Assembly: GCA_013298715.1 (NCBI GenBank)
Contig: JAAFIQ010000011.1
Coordinates: forward strand, 1 to 64,000
Origin: Bacteroidota bacterium
GTDB lineage: Bacteria > Bacteroidota > Bacteroidia > B-17B0 > Aurantibacillaceae
Length of the DNA stretch: 64,000 nucleotides
Direction: 5' to 3'
Position 1 is the stretch's first letter, and every line of letters starts with the position of its first letter. The notes under the pieces were generated by a model, which ran no database searches, was not told where the DNA came from, and worked only from the letters and a program-made list of their open reading frames with translations. Of this stretch, positions 9,074 through 17,240 are shown in pieces. The translations under genes were made by a program, and so were the position numbers.

Positions 9074-9523
9074 ATGATGGAAATTTTATTTAAACATTTT
9101 AATGGGCTTACAGCCAAACAAGTTTATCAATTTTTAAAATTACGAAGCGAGGTATTTGTAGTTGAGCAAACGTGTATTTATCAGGATATGGATGGATTGG
9201 ACGAAGATGCTTACCATTTGTTATTTTATAAAAAAACAGAATTGGTAGCCTATGCGCGTATTTTAAAACCCAATACCAATTATAAAACGCCATCCATTGG
9301 CAGAGTGATTGTTCAACAAAAGCAACGCAAAAAAAAGTTGGGCTTTGCTTTAATGCAAGAAGCTATTAAACAAACCGAACAAACATTTAACACTAAAACA
9401 ATTACCATTTCTGCACAAGTATACCTCTTAAAATTTTATATCTCTTTGGGCTTTAAATCTGTTGGTCAAGGCTATTTAGAAGATGGCATACCGCACGTGA
9501 AGATGGTGAGGGTGGGTATGTAA
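9074..9523 (+). CDS. GNAT acetyltransferase, ElaA family
   Basis: This is a 149-residue GNAT-fold protein. The N-terminus matches ElaA ('FNGLTAKQVYQFLKLRSEVFVVEQ', quoted in part), followed by 'YQDMDGLDEDAYHL' and the acetyl-CoA-binding strand/loop 'IGRVIVQQKQRKKKLGFALM'. It ends with the ElaA-like 'YLEDGIPHVKM'. The substrate of this family is not established. The gene starts two bases after ruvB, so it is probably co-transcribed. Confidence 0.85.
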   Translation: MMEILFKHFNGLTAKQVYQFLKLRSEVFVVEQTCIYQDMDGLDEDAYHLLFYKKTELVAYARILKPNTNYKTPSIGRVIVQQKQRKKKLGFALMQEAIKQTEQTFNTKTITISAQVYLLKFYISLGFKSVGQGYLEDGIPHVKMVRVGM

Positions 9524-9587
9524 TTAAACTACTTTTTTAATCTTGTTAATTTCAAGTAAAAAATATTAAACAAAACCTTCGCGTAAA

Positions 9588-9929
9588 TCAATGCCAATCA
9601 TACCCACAATGTCTGCATTGCTTTGCTCTTGGGGTTCTTGCTAAACCTTTACATTTTTGGCAATAATTAAGTAATTCTTTCCTGTTCCTTTTAATCAAAT
9701 TCTCGGCAATGGTTAATTGCAATTTAGCTTTTCCTAACTCTAAAAGCTTATTTGTCTTTTCATCTTTGAAACCATAAATAAATTCTATTTTATCTGAACC
9801 TCTTGCACTATTTCTTAAGGTTTCTTCTCCACTAATCGTTAGTCCAGAACGAGTGAGTGCACGAATTTCTTCTGGCAACATCCAATCCCTGCATTGTTCA
9901 AGTAGATATTTTTTTAATTCATCTGTCAT
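9588..9929 (-). CDS. Hypothetical protein with C-terminal zinc ribbon
   Basis: The protein has 113 residues, no signal peptide and no membrane segment. The last quarter holds two CxxC knuckles ('CQKCKG' and 'CRHCGYDWH') about 12 residues apart, which would bind one zinc. The N-terminal 80 residues are mixed helix/strand, and I do not recognise the family. The compact ribbon suggests nucleic-acid or protein binding in the cytoplasm. It stands alone, convergent with the acetyltransferase gene. Confidence 0.7.
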   Translation of the reverse strand: MTDELKKYLLEQCRDWMLPEEIRALTRSGLTISGEETLRNSARGSDKIEFIYGFKDEKTNKLLELGKAKLQLTIAENLIKRNRKELLNYCQKCKGLARTPRAKQCRHCGYDWH

Positions 9930-10034
9930 TAACTTAATTAACTCTGGTTAACAGCCTGCAATCAAGCGTTAATTCTTCAGCATTAAATTAACAACACTCA
10001 CTAAAGAAATCACTTTTCAATTCTATCCCCTAAA

Positions 10035-10565
10035 TTAAAACCCAACAAACCCCCTCACCTGCTCCTCACAAACTGTTTGTTGTGCTTCGGTGTTAAAGCC
10101 CGATTTATCCTCGTTATAGTGTTTATCTACCATCGATATTGGTAATTTGTTAAAGTAAACATTCAATTTTAAATAATTTAATATTCCTGTTAAATGCTCC
10201 ATGCCTCTTAAATTACCGGCTCTACCAGTGCTTACTCCAACCAAACAGGCCTTTTTGTTTGTCCACTCTTTTGGTGAAACGCTATCTAAAAATACTTTTA
10301 AAACACCCGGAAAACTACCATTGTACTCAGGTACCACAAATATAAATTTAGAATAACCTCGCACGTATTTTTCAATAAGCTGATCGTACTCCACAGTTCT
10401 TTTACCATAAAGTTCCTGAGCAACTATGCCCTCGGGCAAATTTGTGAAACTCAACACATCGCTCTCTAAGCCAAGCTTTGTTACAATAGCTTTGTATATT
10501 TCGCTTACTACCATAGAGTTGCTGTTAGGTCGGTTGGTAGCGCTTATTACTAAAATTTTTTCCAT
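10035..10565 (-). CDS. NADPH-dependent FMN reductase-type flavoprotein
   Basis: The protein has 176 residues with the flavodoxin-like fold of the NADPH_FMN_red/ArsH/azoreductase family. 'ISATNRPNSNSM' is the phosphate-binding loop near residue 8, 'FVVPEYNGSFPGVLKVFLD' is the classical 'PEYN' flavin motif, and 'SVSPKEW' follows. It likely reduces FMN, quinones or similar acceptors with NAD(P)H. It is divergent from the UPF0173 gene and not part of the arsenic operon. Confidence 0.88.
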   Translation of the reverse strand: MEKILVISATNRPNSNSMVVSEIYKAIVTKLGLESDVLSFTNLPEGIVAQELYGKRTVEYDQLIEKYVRGYSKFIFVVPEYNGSFPGVLKVFLDSVSPKEWTNKKACLVGVSTGRAGNLRGMEHLTGILNYLKLNVYFNKLPISMVDKHYNEDKSGFNTEAQQTVCEEQVRGFVGF

Positions 10566-10672
10566 AAAAATTTATCAACAATGTTTTAATTACTTTTTGT
10601 TTTTGTTAAAAACTATAAACACACAAAGGTGGGAATAAGTTTAACTTTACCCTAAAGCATTGCACTAATTTT

Positions 10673-11353
10673 ATGAACATTACTTATTACGGTCATTCTT
10701 GTTTTGGAATTGAAGTAAACGGCAAACATTTATTGTTTGATCCTTTTATAACACCTAACGAAATGGCAAAACACATTGATATTAAATCGGTTAAAGCAGA
10801 CTATATTTTAATTTCGCACGGACACGAAGACCACATGGCCGATGCAGAGGTAATTGCAAAACGCACCAATGCTGAGGTTATTTGCAGTTGGGAAATTAAC
10901 GTTTGGCTAGGAAAAAAAGCTGTAAACAACATTCACCCAATGAACATTGGTGGAAAAATTAAACGCGATTTTGGAAATATTAAAGCCGTGGTTGCTATGC
11001 ACAGCAGTAGTTTACCAGATGGCACCTATGGAGGAACCGCAATGGGCTTTGTTATTGAAACAGAACAAGGTAATTTTTACTATGCGGGTGATACCGCATT
11101 AACCTACGATATGAAATTAATTGGCGATTACCGTAAAATAGATTTTGCCTTTTTACCAATTGGCGATAATTTTACTATGGGTGTAGATAATGCCATAATT
11201 GCAACCGAATTTATTAAATGCGATGATATTATTGGCATGCACTACGACACATTTGAGCTTATAAAAGTTAACAAGGAAGAAGCAATAACAAAATTTAAAA
11301 ATCATGGAACTTCGCTAACATTGATGAATATTGGCGAAACCATATCAAAATAA
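10673..11353 (+). CDS. UPF0173 metal-dependent hydrolase (metallo-beta-lactamase fold)
   Basis: The protein has 226 residues. It shows 'YYGHSCF' at the start, the metal motif 'SHGHEDHMADA' (H-x-H-x-D-H) near residue 49, a later His ('MHSSSLPDG') and an 'AGDTALTYD' Asp ligand, as in UPF0173/YtkL proteins. The substrate is not known for the family. The gene lies 6 bp ahead of parA in the same direction. Confidence 0.9.
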   Translation: MNITYYGHSCFGIEVNGKHLLFDPFITPNEMAKHIDIKSVKADYILISHGHEDHMADAEVIAKRTNAEVICSWEINVWLGKKAVNNIHPMNIGGKIKRDFGNIKAVVAMHSSSLPDGTYGGTAMGFVIETEQGNFYYAGDTALTYDMKLIGDYRKIDFAFLPIGDNFTMGVDNAIIATEFIKCDDIIGMHYDTFELIKVNKEEAITKFKNHGTSLTLMNIGETISK

Positions 11354-11359
11354 ATAAAG

Positions 11360-12190
11360 ATGGGGAAAGTAATTGCAATAGCAAATCAAAAAGGTGGAGT
11401 AGGAAAAACCACTACCGCCATAAACCTAGCAGCTAGCTTAGCAGTATTAGAATACAAAACTTTATTGATTGACGCCGACCCTCAATCCAACGCTACATCA
11501 GGTGTGGGTATTGATCCTGCTCAAATTAAAACAGGCTTGTACGAATGTATTATTGATAGCGTTAATCCTAAAGACGCGGTGTTAAAAACAGATACACCAA
11601 ATTTATTTTTATTACCTACCAATGCAGATTTGGTGGGGGTTGAGCTAGAGCTGGTAAACCTTACCAACCGCGAATACATGATGAAAAAAGCGATTGATAA
11701 AATAAAAGATAAATACGATTTTATTATTGTTGATTGCTGCCCGTCATTAGGTTTAACGGTTATAAACTCTTTGTGTGCTGCAGATTCAGTAATTATTCCT
11801 GTACAATGCGAATACTTTGCACTTGAAGGTATGGGAAAATTATTGCAAACTATAAAAATTGTACAAACACATTTAAATACTGGCTTAGATATTGAAGGCG
11901 TGTTGCTTACCATGTATGATGGGCGTTTACGCCTTGCCAACCAAGTTGTTGAAGAGGTAAAAACACATTTTCAAGACATGGTATTTGATACTTTGGTACA
12001 ACGCAACACAAAATTGGCCGAAGCACCGAGTTTTGGAAAAACAATTATAATGCACGATGCAGCTGGTAAAGCCAGTAACAATTATTTGAATTTAGCCCGC
12101 GAAATTTTGCAACGTAATGGCTTAACCAAAATTAGTGATAAACACCGCACCATTAAAATGGATGCCGAAGAATTAAGCGAAGATCTTTAA
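11360..12190 (+). CDS. parA: Chromosome-partitioning ATPase ParA (Soj)
   Basis: This is a 276-residue deviant-Walker ATPase. '[18 protein letters not shown]' holds the signature lysine, '[11 protein letters not shown]' follows, and '[12 protein letters not shown]' is Walker B. It lacks an N-terminal helix-turn-helix extension, so it is the chromosomal (Soj-type) form. It acts with ParB and DNA to segregate origins. It is followed 69 bp later by parB, an arrangement often near the origin of replication, although no dnaA or gid genes are visible here. Confidence 0.94.
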   Translation: MGKVIAIANQKGGVGKTTTAINLAASLAVLEYKTLLIDADPQSNATSGVGIDPAQIKTGLYECIIDSVNPKDAVLKTDTPNLFLLPTNADLVGVELELVNLTNREYMMKKAIDKIKDKYDFIIVDCCPSLGLTVINSLCAADSVIIPVQCEYFALEGMGKLLQTIKIVQTHLNTGLDIEGVLLTMYDGRLRLANQVVEEVKTHFQDMVFDTLVQRNTKLAEAPSFGKTIIMHDAAGKASNNYLNLAREILQRNGLTKISDKHRTIKMDAEELSEDL

Positions 12191-12259
12191 AATTAAATTG
12201 ATAAATATATAAACTAAAATAACCACCCAAATAAAAAGGTTATTAAATAGTACCAAAAA

Positions 12260-13150
12260 ATGAGTAAAAAACCAGCATTAGGAAGAGGATTGAGCGCATT
12301 ATTAGAAAATGCTAAAACCGATATTACCACCAAACAAATTGGAGAAAATGCTCCAACAGTTAACTCCGTTTCTTTATTAAAAATTAAAGATATTGAGGTA
12401 AACCCTTTCAATCCACGTTCTAACTTTGAAGAAATTGCATTACAAGAATTATGTGATAGTATTAAACAACACGGCATTATACAACCACTCACTGTTAGAA
12501 AATTGGGTTACGATAAATACCAATTAATCTCTGGCGAACGCAGATTCAGGGCCTCGCAACTTGCCGGCTTAAAAGAAGTTCCAGCTTACATACGCGTTGC
12601 CGATGATCAAGCGATGTTAGAAATGGCCTTGGTGGAAAACATCCAACGTGAAGACTTAGACCCAATTGAAGTATCGCTTTCTTACAAACGTTTAATTGAC
12701 GAGTGCAACTTAACACAAGAACAATTAAGTGAAAAAGTTGGTAAACAACGCAGTACTGTTACTAATTTTTTACGCTTACTAAAACTACCTGCACCTATAC
12801 AAAAAGCCTTGCGCGATAGAGAATTAAGCATGGGACACGCAAAGGCATTGGTTAGTATTGATAATGAAGACAGGCAATTAGCAATTTTTGCTTTAACAGT
12901 AGAACAAGATTTATCGGTAAGGCAAATTGAAGATTTGGCACGTGGCGAAAAATTAAAACTTAGTCCGAAATTAACACGTGTAGAAAAACCGTTAGCTACA
13001 GAAGATGTAATTATTACCAAACAATTAGAAAAGATTTTTAATAAATCTTATAGCTTTAAGCGCAACAGCAACGGCGGCGGAACAATAGCCTTAACCTTTA
13101 GCAATAACGAAGAACTACAACACATTGTTTCTTTTTTTGGGATTGAGTAG
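12260..13150 (+). CDS. parB: Chromosome-partitioning protein ParB (Spo0J)
   Basis: The protein has 296 residues. The N-terminal CTP-binding domain has 'NPFNPRSNF' and 'LISGERRFRAS' (GERRxRA motif). A central helix-turn-helix follows ('LTQEQLSEKVGKQRSTVTNFLRLL'), and then a C-terminal dimerisation domain. ParB loads at parS sites as a CTP-dependent clamp. I found no convincing parS in the window. In many Bacteroidota parAB is followed by dapB and lepB; here a 715-bp non-coding stretch and the ars operon come next. Confidence 0.94.
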   Translation: MSKKPALGRGLSALLENAKTDITTKQIGENAPTVNSVSLLKIKDIEVNPFNPRSNFEEIALQELCDSIKQHGIIQPLTVRKLGYDKYQLISGERRFRASQLAGLKEVPAYIRVADDQAMLEMALVENIQREDLDPIEVSLSYKRLIDECNLTQEQLSEKVGKQRSTVTNFLRLLKLPAPIQKALRDRELSMGHAKALVSIDNEDRQLAIFALTVEQDLSVRQIEDLARGEKLKLSPKLTRVEKPLATEDVIITKQLEKIFNKSYSFKRNSNGGGTIALTFSNNEELQHIVSFFGIE

Positions 13151-13865
13151 GAAATTAATTCAAATTTAATTTACGAAAAATACATCTGCTTGCAGGCCAT
13201 TATGCATATACTTTAACAATTAAGGTAACTATAAACAAAAAAATATGAAAAATAGTTTGTATCAATGTTGTAGTTAATGCTAATTTTTAAAACACATTCT
13301 TATTAACAAAGTCTTTTAAATTTTCAATACTCGTTCATCTAAAAAACATCTGTTTCTGTTAATTACTTAATGGCAATTCAAAAGGCTATATATCCAGTTG
13401 GAGTTATAACGCCACCTGAGTCTAATGTTCAGTTGATACCATATTTTATCGGCAATTAGACTGTAGAAGTCGAGTTATAGACGAACTGTCTGTCTTATTA
13501 AGGGTTATCCCGATTTAGGAACTGTTAGGATTTCTTACAAGTATTTCATTGGGAAATCCTTACAGTTACTTAATCGAAGATAGTTCTCTTTTTGAATTTT
13601 CAGTTTAGGGTTTATCTCAGCTCTAACTGCTCTATAGTTAATAATTATTTATTGATGAAAGTGGTTTATTGAGCTTTCAACTCGCTTATAAATGTGCCTT
13701 ATTCCTTTAAAAAATAAGTATCTCTTAAATCAATAAAGTCCTTTTGGAGAATAAAATTTGAGGCTTAAAAAATGATAAACTCAATTAAACACCCTTTGAA
13801 TAAAATATTTTGTAAGTAATTTATTTTTCATATCTTTATCGTAATATTGCAATATAGTAATAATT
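13151..13865. other. 715-bp intergenic region without a convincing gene
   Basis: Stops are dense in all frames. The longest ATG frame I see (13370-13459, 29 residues) resembles nothing. An inverted repeat AGGATTTC...GAAATCCT sits near 13528-13560. The right end holds the arsR operator. The region may be a decayed gene or insertion remnant, but nothing shows that directly. Confidence 0.4.
13836..13860 (+). promoter_or_regulatory. arsR operator palindrome overlapping the promoter region
   Basis: ATATTGCAATAT (13844-13855) is a perfect 12-bp palindrome 11-22 bp before the arsR ATG. It follows the -7-like sequence TATCTTTA. The placement is that of an autoregulatory operator for an ArsR/SmtB repressor: bound protein would cover the start of transcription. 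Confidence 0.5.
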
Positions 13866-14198
13866 ATGGGAGCAACAAACATTGATAATTTTACCGAGAA
13901 ACAAAATGCTATTGCTACGCTCATTAAGGCCCTTGCGCATCCAGCTAGAGTTGCAATAGTTGAGTATTTAATGAAGGTCGACACGTGTATCTGTGGAGAC
14001 ATTGTTAATGAATTGCCTTTAGCTCAGCCTACCGTTTCACAACACCTAAAAGAATTAAAAAATGCTGGCATTATTAAAGGTAGCATAGAAGGCAATGCTA
14101 TTTGTTACTGCATTGACGAAAAGGCATTAAATAAACTAAGAAGCTATTTCGCAAACATAACTAACAAGTTGGAAATGAAAAAAATTAATTGTTGCTAA
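13866..14198 (+). CDS. arsR: ArsR/SmtB-family metalloregulator
   Basis: This is a 110-residue winged-helix repressor. The recognition helix 'LAQPTVSQHLKELKNAGI' is preceded by the Cys motif 'DTCICGD' (Cys41, Cys43), the counterpart of ELCVCDL in arsenite-sensing ArsR. Further Cys at 80, 82, 109 and 110 could add ligands; the terminal 'INCC' is notable. It is expected to leave its operator on binding As(III) or a similar thiophilic ion. It is the first gene of a four-gene operon. Confidence 0.92.
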   Translation: MGATNIDNFTEKQNAIATLIKALAHPARVAIVEYLMKVDTCICGDIVNELPLAQPTVSQHLKELKNAGIIKGSIEGNAICYCIDEKALNKLRSYFANITNKLEMKKINCC

Positions 14199-14220
14199 TA
14201 ACATAATAATAATAAATATA

Positions 14221-14688
14221 ATGAAATTATCAGAAATAAAGAAGCATTTAAGCTCTGCAGAAGCTGTAAATATTGTCTTGCAGGATGGAACTGAAGTACC
14301 TGAACATTTCCATATTACTGAAATTGGCTTAATAAATAAAAGCTTTATTGACTGTGGAGGGACAATCAGAAATGAGAAGGTGGTAAATTTTCAACTATGG
14401 AACGCAAACGATTTTGATCATCGGTTAAAACCGCTAAAATTACTTAACATTATTAGATTATCAGAAGAAAAATTGGATATAGAAGATTTAGAAATTGAAG
14501 TTGAATATCAAACAGAAACAATTGGTAAGTATAGTTTAGATTTCGATGGAAAAAACTTTATTCTTATTTCAAAACAAACTGCGTGTTTGGCTCTTGATAG
14601 TTGTGGCGTTACCAAAGATAAATTAAAAGTGAATTTATCAGAGTTATCAACTAAAAATTCATGTAAACCTGGCGGTGGCTGTTGTTAA
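14221..14688 (+). CDS. DUF6428-type protein of the ars operon
   Basis: This is a 155-residue soluble protein that I match to DUF6428, a Bacteroidota family usually found beside arsR ('MKLSEIKKHL', 'VPEHFHITEIG', 'NFQLWNANDFDHRL'). It ends in a Cys-rich tail 'SCKPGGGCC', and another Cys pair lies in 'ACLALDSCG'. The tail suggests binding of As(III) or another soft metal, perhaps as a chaperone between ArsC and an export route. This is inference from context, as the biochemical role is not established. It starts 23 bp after arsR. Confidence 0.8.
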   Translation: MKLSEIKKHLSSAEAVNIVLQDGTEVPEHFHITEIGLINKSFIDCGGTIRNEKVVNFQLWNANDFDHRLKPLKLLNIIRLSEEKLDIEDLEIEVEYQTETIGKYSLDFDGKNFILISKQTACLALDSCGVTKDKLKVNLSELSTKNSCKPGGGCC

Positions 14689-14692
14689 GTAT

Positions 14693-14845
14693 ATGAAAAA
14701 GATAATAAATTATTTTAGCAGACATAAACGTTTTTTAATTATTCTAGCAGGGGTCATTGGCTTAAATTTATATTACGGCTTCGACCCAAGATTTACGTTA
14801 ATAAACTTGCTATGGATATTTATAAGTGTTGTTAACATCGATTAA
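14693..14845 (+). CDS. 50-residue membrane protein in the ars operon
   Basis: The ORF track misses this gene. The ATG lies 4 bp after the DUF6428 stop and the TAA 2 bp before arsC, so it fits the operon exactly. The protein starts with a basic stretch ('RHKRF'), then one hydrophobic segment ('FLIILAGVIGLNLYYG') and a second one ('LINLLWIFISVV'), so it probably spans the inner membrane twice. There are no Cys residues. Function is unknown. A short hydrophobic protein between DUF6428 and arsC may be a membrane anchor or a partner of a transporter encoded elsewhere. Confidence 0.7.
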   Translation: MKKIINYFSRHKRFLIILAGVIGLNLYYGFDPRFTLINLLWIFISVVNID

Positions 14846-14847
14846 TT

Positions 14848-15261
14848 ATGAAAAAAATTTTAGTTCTATGCACAGGCAATAGTTGCCGAAGTCAAATTGC
14901 TGAAGGTTACTTGCGTTATCTTGCGGGCAATAAAGCATTGGTTTATAGCGCGGGTGTTGAAACGCATGGCGTAAATCCAAGAGCAGTTTCCATAATAAAA
15001 GAAGATGGTATTGATATTTCTCAACACACTTCAAACAACATAAACGAATACTTGAGCATTGACTTTGATTTTGTAATCACGGTTTGCGATAATGCCAAAG
15101 AACGTTGCCCATACTTTCCCACAACGGCCAAAAAATTTCACCACAATTTCCCCGACCCTGCAAAATCAATCGGTACAGAGGAAGATATTTTAGAATCCTT
15201 TCGCCAAGTGAGGGAAATGATTAAAACTTATTGTAAGCAGTTTGTAATTGACAACTTGTAA
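14848..15261 (+). CDS. arsC: Arsenate reductase, LMW-phosphatase (thioredoxin-coupled) type
   Basis: The protein has 137 residues. The P-loop 'CTGNSCRS' (Cys8) is the CX5R nucleophile motif. 'TVCDNAKERCP' supplies Cys80 and Cys87, equivalent to the Cys82/Cys89 relay of S. aureus ArsC. All three redox cysteines are present, so it should reduce As(V) to As(III) using thioredoxin. 'FPDPAKS' near residue 101 supplies the general-acid Asp. It is the last gene of the operon. No arsB or acr3 follows; the next gene is on the other strand. Confidence 0.93.
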   Translation: MKKILVLCTGNSCRSQIAEGYLRYLAGNKALVYSAGVETHGVNPRAVSIIKEDGIDISQHTSNNINEYLSIDFDFVITVCDNAKERCPYFPTTAKKFHHNFPDPAKSIGTEEDILESFRQVREMIKTYCKQFVIDNL

Positions 15262-15325
15262 TGGTTCCTGAATTGAGTTAGAACAAGCTAGGTTACTCCA
15301 GTTCTACAACTCCTTTCCTAAAAAT

Positions 15326-16476
15326 TCAACTCCCAAAACATCCTACAATCTCTCTACAAATAAACTCTGCTGCATTGCCATCGCCGTAATATTTTGGGTA
15401 AACTAAATTTTTGTTATTATACAACTTTGCAAATGCTTCTTTAATTCTGGTTTCATTAGCATCGGTAACAATAGCCGAACCACAATCCACAAGCTCTACC
15501 CACTCTGTTTCGGGGCGCAAAATAATACAAGGTTTTTCAAAATAAAAAGCTTCTTTTTGCACGCCACCGCTATCTGTCATAACCAAAGTACAATTTTTTT
15601 CTAAATCAATCATTTCTAAAAAACTTGCTGGTTCAATAACTTTTAAAAGCGGATTTGTTGTTACTTTTTCATACAAATCTTTATTTAAATTACTTTGTAA
15701 AAGCTTTGCTGTACGAGGGTGCAAAGGCAACACAACTGGTAAATTATTTGTTATAGCTATTTCATTTATTGCGCTAAACAAGGCAGTTAAATTGGCTGGT
15801 ACATCCGTATTATTATTTCGGTGAATGGTTGCCAAAATAAATTCTTTATCCTTTAAATTTAGTTTACTTACTAAGTCAGAATTTTTTTCGGCCACCCCAC
15901 TAAAATGCAAACTGTTATCGTACATAACATCGCCACAATGGTAAATTTTAGGATTATTTGCTGTGTAAGGCGCTTGGGCATTGGTATTAAAGCCCTCTTA
16001 ATTAAATTATCGTACCCAGTTTTTGTAGGAGAAAACAACAAAGTACTTACATGATCGCACATTACTCTATTTACTTCTTCGGGCATTGCTTTGTTGTGCG
16101 AACGCAATCCCGCCTCAATGTGAATTATAGGAACGTGAATTTTACTTGCCGCAATTCCGCCTGCTAAAGTAGAATTTGTATCACCGTATAGCACCAAAGC
16201 GTTTGGTTTTTCGGTTATTAAAATTTCTTCAATGCCTTCAATCATTTTGGCAGTCTGTTTTCCGTGACTACCGCTTCCAACATTCAAATTATAATTAGGT
16301 TGTGGTATTTGTAATTCATCAAAAAATACAGAACTCATATTGGTATCGTAATGTTGCCCGGTATGCACTATGACTTCCGTAATTTGATGGCTAAATCTAT
16401 TTTTTATTGCCCGGCTTAATGCTGCAGCTTTTATTATTTGTGGCCTTGCGCCTATTATGGTTACAATTTTTATCAT
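15326..16476 (-). pseudogene. wecB: UDP-GlcNAc 2-epimerase (WecB type), single frameshift
   Basis: Two ORFs (16476-15871 and 15925-15326) are the two parts of one non-hydrolysing UDP-N-acetylglucosamine 2-epimerase of about 383 residues. The first has 'IGARPQIIKAAAL', 'HTGQHYD', 'GDTNSTLAG' and 'IEAGLRSHN'. The second has 'TIHRNNN', 'LHPRT', 'DSGGVQKEA' and 'ILRPETEW'. The frame is lost after 'NLIK': adding one A at about 15998-16003 (minus strand AATTAAGAGGGC to AATTAAAGAGGGC) restores a continuous protein through 'EGFNTNAQAPYT'. The enzyme makes UDP-ManNAc for surface polysaccharide. Everything else is conserved, so the lesion is recent or a sequencing error. Confidence 0.88.
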
Positions 16477-16498
16477 TGCTGTAAATATATCTTATTTT

Positions 16499-17197
16499 TT
16501 AAAGTTTTCCGTTATCGTTAAAACTAAAGTAATCTTGGTCGCCAATTATTATGTGATCGTTCAAGATAATATCAAATAAGTTTAAGGCTTGTTTTATTTG
16601 TTTTGTAATTTTTTCATCAGCACAGCTTGGGTCTAAATTTCCGCTTGGGTGGTTATGTGCAATTATAATAGAACTTGCATTTAGCTCTAATGCTTGTTTA
16701 CAAACAATTCTAACATCTACAACGGTGCCAGCAATACCACCTTTACTGATACACACATCTTTTATTAGTTTTAAATTTCTGGTTAGAAATAGCACCCAAA
16801 ATTCTTCATGTGGCAAATCACTCAACCGTTTTTGTAAAATTTGATAAGCCGCATTGCTTGTTCTTACTTCCAACTTATCAAAAGAAATGGTATCGGTTCT
16901 TCGTCGACCTAATTCAAAAGCCGCAGCAATAGTAATAGCCTTTACCTCCCCTACTCCTCGGTACTTTTTTAAATCATTAATACTCAATTTTGCTAAATCA
17001 TTTAAATTGTTGTTGTTTTCTTTTAGCATCCTTTGCGCTAACTGTAATGCAGTTTCGTTCTTATTACCAGATGCCATTATTATTGCCAAAAGCTCTGCAT
17101 CACTTAAAGTGTGCCTGCCATTATTTAATAATTTTTCACGCGGTCGGTCGTCTTCAGCTAAAGATTTTATTGATAAGTGTTTATAATCTTCTCCCAT
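16499..17197 (-). CDS. radC: RadC-family JAB-domain protein
   Basis: The protein has 232 residues. The N-terminal helix-hairpin-helix part ('DLKKYRGVGEVKAITIAAAFELGRR', quoted in part) is followed by a JAMM domain with 'EEFWVLFLTRN' and the metal motif 'AHNHPSGNLDPS', and the conserved Asp follows ('CADEKIT'). Despite the name, a DNA-repair role for RadC is not secure; the metalloprotease fold is clear. It lies 22 bp upstream of wecB and diverges from the MFS gene. Confidence 0.93.
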   Translation of the reverse strand: MGEDYKHLSIKSLAEDDRPREKLLNNGRHTLSDAELLAIIMASGNKNETALQLAQRMLKENNNNLNDLAKLSINDLKKYRGVGEVKAITIAAAFELGRRRTDTISFDKLEVRTSNAAYQILQKRLSDLPHEEFWVLFLTRNLKLIKDVCISKGGIAGTVVDVRIVCKQALELNASSIIIAHNHPSGNLDPSCADEKITKQIKQALNLFDIILNDHIIIGDQDYFSFNDNGKL

Positions 17198-17227
17198 ATT
17201 AATTATCCACTAAACTAATAAAAATTT

Positions 17228-17235
17228 TACTTTTG
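17228..17235 (+). promoter_or_regulatory. -7 box (TACTTTTG) of the MFS gene, leaderless arrangement
   Basis: TACTTTTG matches TAnnTTTG and ends 5 bp before the ATG at 17241, so transcription probably begins at or beside the start codon, as predicted for ruvB. Confidence 0.55.
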
Positions 17236-17240
17236 CAACA

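Noticed and set aside
11521-11940. 139-residue ORF opposite parA
   Set aside because: It is a shadow of a conserved ParA reading frame.
13370-13459. 29-residue ORF in the parB-arsR gap
   Set aside because: No motif, no neighbour coupling, and a length expected by chance.
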